Positions 6,638-10,606 of a stretch of 10,606 nt of DNA are shown in pieces (within the stretch, counting starts at the first letter, position 1; each line of letters opens with the position of its first letter). Source of the stretch: an uncultured Clostridium sp. GTDB lineage: Bacteria; Bacillota; Clostridia; Clostridiales; Clostridiaceae. The stretch is from assembly GCA_934777095.1 (NCBI GenBank), contig CAKVNP010000044.1, positions 1 to 10,606 on the forward strand. The letters are read 5' to 3'. The notes beneath the pieces were generated by a model, which saw only the letters and a program-made list of their open reading frames with translations, ran no database searches and was not told where the DNA came from. Both the position numbers and the translations under genes were made by a program.

Positions 6638-6683
6638 AAATAAAGTCATAGTCAGATAGAGATATTTGATTATGACTTTATTT
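6638..6683 (+). promoter_or_regulatory. Long hairpin between kinase and ATPase genes
   Basis: Bases 6638-6658 pair with 6663-6683 to form a 21-base-pair stem: 13 perfect pairs at the base, then eight more including two G-U pairs, closed by a GAGA tetraloop (GNRA type). The structure ends two bases before the AAGGAG ribosome binding site of the ATPase gene. No run of T follows (the next bases are ATAAGG), so it is a poor stand-alone terminator on this strand. Possible roles are an attenuator, an mRNA processing or stabilising element that sets transporter versus regulator levels, or a DNA-level operator. The structure is certain from pairing; the role is inferred. Confidence 0.6.
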
Positions 6684-6701
6684 ATAAGGAGAAGGTATAA
6701 A

Positions 6702-7457
6702 ATGGAGAATATATTAGAAGTAAAAGATATTTGTAAAACATTTTCTGCGGGAGGTATCCAGCAGCATGTATTAAAGAATTTAAATATTAATATCAAAAAA
6801 GGAGATTTCACAGTAGTTATGGGAAGTTCTGGCTCTGGTAAATCAACTTTGCTATATGTACTGTCTGGCATGGATAAACCAACATTAGGAAATTTGAAGT
6901 TTAAAGGAATCGATATTTCTAGATATTCAAATGATAAGCTTGCTGTATTTAGAAGAAAGCATTGTGGATTTGTTTTTCAGCAAAACTACTTAAATGATTC
7001 AATGAGCGTATTAGACAATATATTGGTTACGGGATTATTACAAAATAGAAATAAAAGAGAAGTGGTGGATAAAGCTAAGGAATATTTAGGCAAAGTGGGG
7101 CTTGGTGAAGAAAGTTATCATAAGTTTCCTACGCAATTGTCTGGTGGGGAAGCACAAAGAGTATCTATTGTAAGGTCTATTATAAATAGTCCAGAAATCC
7201 TTTTTGCTGATGAACCTACAGGTGCATTAAATTCAGCTAACACTGATAATGTATTGGATATTATGACTGAATTAAATAATAACGGCCAAAGTATAATCAT
7301 GGTAACTCACGACATTAAATCAGCCAGAAGAGGAAATAGGATTTTATATTTAAAAGATGGTATAATCGTTGACGAATTAAACCTTGGAAAATATGTTTCA
7401 GGTGATAAAAAAAGACATGAAGAATTAAGAAAGTTTTTATGTGAAAATGGGTGGTAA
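6702..7457 (+). CDS. ABC transporter ATP-binding protein (MacB/LolD/BceA-like class)
   Basis: Cytosolic ATPase subunit, 251 residues, that powers the FtsX-type permease encoded next. Motifs in order: Walker A GSSGSGKST (41-49), Q-loop VFQQN (91-95), ABC signature LSGGE (146-150), Walker B ILFADEP (166-172, with D170 and catalytic E171), the D-loop in GALNSANTDNV and the switch histidine H203 in VTHD. The NYLNDSMSVLDNI segment after the Q-loop and the ADEPTGALNS motif are characteristic of the MacB/LolD/BceA class, which works with FtsX-fold permeases rather than importers. I choose the ATG at 6702, ten bases after AAGGAG; an upstream in-frame ATG at 6666 falls inside the loop and 3' arm of the hairpin. 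The gene ends one base before the permease ATG. Its position behind a two-component pair suggests a role in sensing or exporting an envelope-active compound; the substrate is unknown. Confidence 0.95.
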   Translation: MENILEVKDICKTFSAGGIQQHVLKNLNINIKKGDFTVVMGSSGSGKSTLLYVLSGMDKPTLGNLKFKGIDISRYSNDKLAVFRRKHCGFVFQQNYLNDSMSVLDNILVTGLLQNRNKREVVDKAKEYLGKVGLGEESYHKFPTQLSGGEAQRVSIVRSIINSPEILFADEPTGALNSANTDNVLDIMTELNNNGQSIIMVTHDIKSARRGNRILYLKDGIIVDELNLGKYVSGDKKRHEELRKFLCENGW

Positions 7458-7458
7458 A

Positions 7459-9840
7459 ATGAAGAGTTTAATGATGATTGCTAAAAGCAATATGAAAAAA
7501 AGGAGAACTAATATAATTTTAATATTTATCCTTACAGCTATTGCTACAATGCTTTTATATACTGGGCTAAATGTTACTACTGATGTAAATGAATTTTTAG
7601 AAAAGCGTAATAAGGAGCAAAATGGCGCTGATGCAATGTTTGTTTGTACTGAAGGTTATGATGATACCATCATAGATATATTTAAGAGTGGTAAGGGTTA
7701 TGATTATCATGAAGAAGAGGAAGCATTAGTAATGCTATCTAGTAAAATCAAAGATATATCTATTGATAGTAAAGAGGAAAGTTACAGTTTACTTCTTTAT
7801 GATATTAATGAAAATAGGTCAATATCAGATCTAGAAATAAAGGGTAAAAAGGGAAAGATAAAAGAAAATTCAATAGTTCTACCAGCATATTTAAATATAT
7901 CATGTGGTTATAATGTAGGTGATATTGTTGAAATTTCAAATGGAGATAAAAAATACACCTTCGAGGTATATGGTTTTAGTGAAGATGTAATGTTTTCAAA
8001 TCCTAGCAATGTAACTATGTTCAAAATTTTTATTGATAAAAATGTGTATAATAAGATTAAAAATGAAGATTCTTCAGCATTAGTACAAAGTTCATATAAT
8101 ATAAAGCTACAGGATGGATATAGCACTAAAGAATTTGAAGAATATGTTTCTTCAAGATTAACCAAAGAAATTGAAGATATTAACTTTAATTGTAACATTG
8201 GTATAAACTTTGAAACTATGAAAATGGGAACAAGTATTTTTATCAATATTATGATGGCAATAATATCTGTTTTTGCAGTTATAATTGTGGTTATTTCAAT
8301 CATAGTAATTAGGTTTAGTATAAACACAACTATTGAAAGTGATATGCAAAATATAGGTATTCTTGAAGCAGTAGGCTATACATCAAAACAATTGAAAAAT
8401 GCTACTGTAATTCAATATATGTTTGTTTCAATTGTAGGGACTATTTTTGGAGTTATATTATCAAAATTTTCATCTGGAATTATATCTAAAATAGTTTCCA
8501 GTGCTATAGGTCTTAATTGGAATGCAGGAACTAATTTATTATTAGCAGCAGCTAGTTTTTTAGCTATTAATATAGCTATCTTAGTAGTAATTAATATAAG
8601 TACCAATAAATATAAGAAAATAACACCTTTAATTGCACTTAGAAGTGGTATTGAAAATCATAATTTTAAGAAAAATTATTTTCCTTTAGACAAGACAATT
8701 TTAGGAGTAAATTCAACTCTAGGAATAAAAGAAATATTCCATAATAAGAAGCAAAATATATCAATGACAGTGATAGTATCATTATTAACATTTACTTGTA
8801 TTGTATCAATAGGTATTTATTATAATTTTGCAGTGAATCCAAAAGCTTTAATAAATATAGTGGGAATGGAAAATCCTAATATAATGATTACATCTGTAGA
8901 TTCTCTAGATAATAATGATAAAGAAAAAATTTATAATGAAATTTCTAAGAGAAGTGATGTGGAAAATACATTATATTATAATGAGCAAAGAGCTATATTA
9001 AGTAATGGGGAAAATAATATTTCCTTAAATTTAGAAGTAATAAGTGAAATAGAAAAGTTAAAGGTAAATACAATTATTGAGGGAAGAGAAGCAAAACATG
9101 ATAATGAGATTATGGTTACTAATGTTGTGCTTAAAAATTTAAATGCTAAGCTAGGTGATACAATTTATGTGGAGACTTTAGGTGAAAGATTAGATTTTAT
9201 AATAGTTGGAGTTACTCAGCAGATACCTCAAATGGGAATTAGCGCTAAAATAAGTGAAGATGGTATGAAACGAGCTTTTAGTGAATATAAAGGAACTAGA
9301 TTATATGTATATTTAAAACCTAATATAAATACAGAAGATGTGGTAAAAGAGTTAAGCAATAAGTATAAGGATAGTAACATCTCTATAAGGAACTTTGATG
9401 AACTTTATAATTCAGTTTTATCATCATTTAATGGCGGAGTTGCAATTCTTTCAGTTGTATGTCTAGTAGTTACAGTATTAGTAATAATACTAATATTATT
9501 TATGCTTATTAAACTCAAATTATTAAAAGATAGAAAGACATATGGAGTTTATAAAGCATTAGGTTATAGAAGTCAAGAAATTAAATGGCAGATAACAATG
9601 AATTTTGCGCCAGTTATTTCATTAGGGGTATTGATAGGAATAATTTTAGGAATATATTTTGTAAATCCATTGTTTATTTTAGCACTTTCAATGGCAGGTA
9701 TTCAAAAATGTTCCCTAGCAATAAATCCTTCAATATGTATTGCAGCATTTTTATTTATGTTTATCTTAACAATTATAATTTCAATGATTTCTTCTAGAAA
9801 AGTAAAATATATAGAGCCATGTAGAATTATCATGGAGTAA
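7459..9840 (+). CDS. ABC transporter permease with two FtsX domains
   Basis: Integral membrane permease of 793 residues. By eye it has eight transmembrane segments (about 18-38, 262-288, 318-345, 361-381, 433-455, 660-686, 713-738, 758-779), arranged as two copies of TM - large outside domain - three TM. The outside domains span about 39-261 and 456-659. Each FtsX core carries the conserved coupling segment after its second helix: NIGILEAVGYTSKQL (298-312) and TYGVYKALGYRSQEI (694-708). This duplicated plan matches the ABC3/LolC-like permeases and differs from BceB (10 TM, one outside domain) and MacB (4 TM). A single such chain could supply both halves of the transporter with a dimer of the preceding ATPase. 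The ATG at 7459 is preceded by GGGTGG at four bases; an in-frame GTG at 7441 and ATG at 7447 lie within the ATPase gene and are less likely. No membrane-fusion or lipoprotein partner is adjacent. Substrate unknown. Confidence 0.93.
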   Translation: MKSLMMIAKSNMKKRRTNIILIFILTAIATMLLYTGLNVTTDVNEFLEKRNKEQNGADAMFVCTEGYDDTIIDIFKSGKGYDYHEEEEALVMLSSKIKDISIDSKEESYSLLLYDINENRSISDLEIKGKKGKIKENSIVLPAYLNISCGYNVGDIVEISNGDKKYTFEVYGFSEDVMFSNPSNVTMFKIFIDKNVYNKIKNEDSSALVQSSYNIKLQDGYSTKEFEEYVSSRLTKEIEDINFNCNIGINFETMKMGTSIFINIMMAIISVFAVIIVVISIIVIRFSINTTIESDMQNIGILEAVGYTSKQLKNATVIQYMFVSIVGTIFGVILSKFSSGIISKIVSSAIGLNWNAGTNLLLAAASFLAINIAILVVINISTNKYKKITPLIALRSGIENHNFKKNYFPLDKTILGVNSTLGIKEIFHNKKQNISMTVIVSLLTFTCIVSIGIYYNFAVNPKALINIVGMENPNIMITSVDSLDNNDKEKIYNEISKRSDVENTLYYNEQRAILSNGENNISLNLEVISEIEKLKVNTIIEGREAKHDNEIMVTNVVLKNLNAKLGDTIYVETLGERLDFIIVGVTQQIPQMGISAKISEDGMKRAFSEYKGTRLYVYLKPNINTEDVVKELSNKYKDSNISIRNFDELYNSVLSSFNGGVAILSVVCLVVTVLVIILILFMLIKLKLLKDRKTYGVYKALGYRSQEIKWQITMNFAPVISLGVLIGIILGIYFVNPLFILALSMAGIQKCSLAINPSICIAAFLFMFILTIIISMISSRKVKYIEPCRIIME

Positions 9841-9853
9841 ATCATAAAAATAT

Positions 9854-9882
9854 AAAAGGGGGAAGCGGTGCTTCGCCCTTTT
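9854..9882 (+). terminator. Probable intrinsic terminator of the two-component/ABC operon
   Basis: A hairpin of AAAAGGG plus GAAGC pairing with GCTTC plus CCCTTTT (one G-G mismatch) around a GGT loop begins 14 bases after the permease stop. The final TTTT is followed by T-rich sequence to about 9898. The stem is strong for this AT-rich DNA, while the T-tract is short and interrupted, so termination may be incomplete. Confidence 0.7.
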
Positions 9883-9918
9883 ACTATTATTTCTATTTAA
9901 AAAAATAGGTAAAAGTAT

Positions 9919-9924
9919 TATAAT
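9919..9924 (+). promoter_or_regulatory. Candidate -10 box for the repeat-protein gene
   Basis: A perfect TATAAT lies 47 bases before the start codon, between the operon hairpin and the repeat-protein gene. The -35 at 17 bases is TTTAAA, weak. The surrounding 60 bases are almost purely A and T, so a chance match is quite possible. Confidence 0.35.
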
Positions 9925-9971
9925 AGTAATAAATAATAATTATTAATTAATAATAGGAGTAAGGAAAAGAA

Positions 9972-10606
9972 ATGGATGAAGATAAAATAATTAATATGAT
10001 AAATATTAACCCACTGAATATAAGAACTATAGAAAATCCAACTGAGAGAATGAAACTTGCAGCAGTTAGTAAAGATGGATTATTACTTAGATATATAAAA
10101 GATCCAACCGAAGAAATGAAAAATATAGCATTAAAGAGCAATGCAAGGGCAATAGAGTTTATAGAAAATCCTACTGAGGAAATGATGTTAATAGCAGTTG
10201 ATAAAGGATGGAGTAATTTAAGCTACATAAAAAACCCTACTGAAGCAGTTTTAAGAAAAGGGATAGAACAAAGAGGTTGGGCAATCCAATATGCGAAAGA
10301 TCCTAGTGAACAGCTACAGATTCTTGCGGTAAAGAAAGATTATGATTCAATTAAATATATTAAAGAACCTACTATTAAGGCACAGGAAGAGGCTGTTAAA
10401 ATAAAGTATGATGCTTTAAGATACATTAAGAATCCTTGTAAAAGTGCAGTAGTTTCTGCAATAAAATCTAACGAAGCTGCAATTAATTTTGTATATAATT
10501 TAGATGAAGAAAAGATCAAAGAATTTTTAAAAGCTAATATTTTAGTAATTAAGTATGTATATAGAAAAGTTAATAAAGAATTAGTAGAGGAAGTACTACA
10601 GGAAGT
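9972..10606 (+). CDS. Uncharacterised 22-residue-repeat (helical solenoid-like) protein, 3' end missing
   Basis: The frame is open from the ATG at 9972 to the window end (211 codons) and is preceded by AAGGA at six-base spacing. After a 17-residue leader (MDEDKIINMININ...), the whole protein is tandem repeats of exactly 22 residues, eight complete plus a ninth cut by the edge. The consensus is roughly xYIKNPTEEMxxxAVKxxxxAI: an aromatic-Ile/Lys start, an N/D-P-T-E turn, then an amphipathic helix. The NPTE turn is well kept in units 1-4, weaker in 5-7 and lost in 8-9. No signal peptide, transmembrane segment or catalytic motif is visible, so a cytosolic binding scaffold is likely. The pattern resembles the short 'AVKxxGxAIxYI' helical repeats (DUF4116-like) of uncharacterised bacterial and phage proteins; that is a resemblance by eye, not an assignment. 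The gene has its own ribosome binding site and follows a terminator, so it is probably a separate unit. Function unknown. Confidence 0.88.
   Translation, partial: MDEDKIINMININPLNIRTIENPTERMKLAAVSKDGLLLRYIKDPTEEMKNIALKSNARAIEFIENPTEEMMLIAVDKGWSNLSYIKNPTEAVLRKGIEQRGWAIQYAKDPSEQLQILAVKKDYDSIKYIKEPTIKAQEEAVKIKYDALRYIKNPCKSAVVSAIKSNEAAINFVYNLDEEKIKEFLKANILVIKYVYRKVNKELVEEVLQE
10023..10604 (+). repeat. Coding tandem repeat, 66-base period
   Basis: Eight full 66-base units fill 10023-10550 and a ninth, partial, begins at 10551. Each encodes 22 residues with no insertion or deletion between units. The DNA copies are diverged while the protein pattern (Y/F-I-K/E-N/D-P-T-E and A-V-K) persists, which points to old duplication maintained by selection on the protein rather than a recent slippage array. 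Confidence 0.85.

Noticed and set aside
6638..6683. Reading the long hairpin as a terminator between kinase and ATPase
   Set aside because: The stem is mostly A-T and is followed by ATAAGGAG rather than a T-run, and the ATPase ribosome binding site begins two bases later; kept as a regulatory element instead.
9585..9797. Second plus-strand frame of 70 codons inside the permease gene
   Set aside because: Fully nested in the last FtsX domain coding sequence, in another frame, with no domain character.
4662..9840. Naming the operon bceRSAB or vraDE
   Set aside because: Kinase topology and permease architecture do not match those families; only the gene order and the ATPase class agree.
9947..10141. 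Minus-strand frame of 64 codons at the start of the repeat-protein gene
   Set aside because: It is the antisense shadow of the repeat gene, whose plus-strand frame shows a strict 22-residue periodicity and a good ribosome binding site.
10023..10606. 66-base periodic repeats as a CRISPR or recent minisatellite
   Set aside because: The units are diverged at DNA level, have no conserved repeat alternating with unique spacers, and the conservation follows the reading frame.

Overview
The window looks like chromosomal DNA of a spore-forming, very AT-rich Firmicute, most likely a Clostridium or close relative. The evidence is the base composition, the strong AGGAG-type ribosome binding sites, a spore photoproduct lyase family protein, a perfect Spo0A-box heptamer, and the clostridial character of the OPT transporter and two-component genes. 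I see no tRNA, rRNA, insertion sequence, CRISPR array or phage structural gene.

Layout. (1) Positions 1-2458, minus strand: three tightly packed genes, transcribed in the order purine-nucleosidase-like protein (1637-2458), spore photoproduct lyase-like radical SAM protein (655-1665, overlapping the first by 29 bases) and short-chain dehydrogenase (1-640, cut by the window edge, starting 14 bases after the lyase-like gene). (2) Positions 2459-2636: a divergent control region with a -10-like box on each strand, a Spo0A box and a 15-base dyad. (3) Positions 2637-4550, plus strand: a full-length OPT family oligopeptide transporter, closed by a clean intrinsic terminator at 4581-4606. (4) Positions 4662-9840, plus strand: an OmpR-family response regulator, a sensor histidine kinase (ATGA overlap), an ABC ATPase and a large FtsX-type permease, forming a classic signal-responsive ABC exporter locus that ends in a hairpin at 9854-9882. 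The 115-base gap between kinase and ATPase is not empty. It holds tandem 11-base direct repeats in helical phase, then a 21-base-pair hairpin abutting the ATPase ribosome binding site. (5) Positions 9972-10606, plus strand: the 5' part of a gene for a solenoid-like protein built of perfect-length 22-residue repeats, running off the window.

How the genes may work together. The nucleosidase keeps all three catalytic acids of MTA/SAH nucleosidases and is translationally overlapped with a radical SAM enzyme. A reasonable inference is that it clears 5'-deoxyadenosine or a related adenosyl by-product for its partner. The two-component system probably controls the adjacent ABC transporter. Its sensor has a roughly 100-residue extracytoplasmic domain and the permease has a duplicated 8-TM FtsX layout, so this is not a canonical BceRSAB bacitracin-type module. 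The direct repeats upstream of the ATPase are the best candidate for the regulator's binding site.

The most noteworthy items are the 22-residue repeat protein, the repeat-plus-hairpin intergenic region, and the lyase/nucleosidase pair, in which the lyase-like protein appears to lack the usual hydrogen-donor cysteine context.
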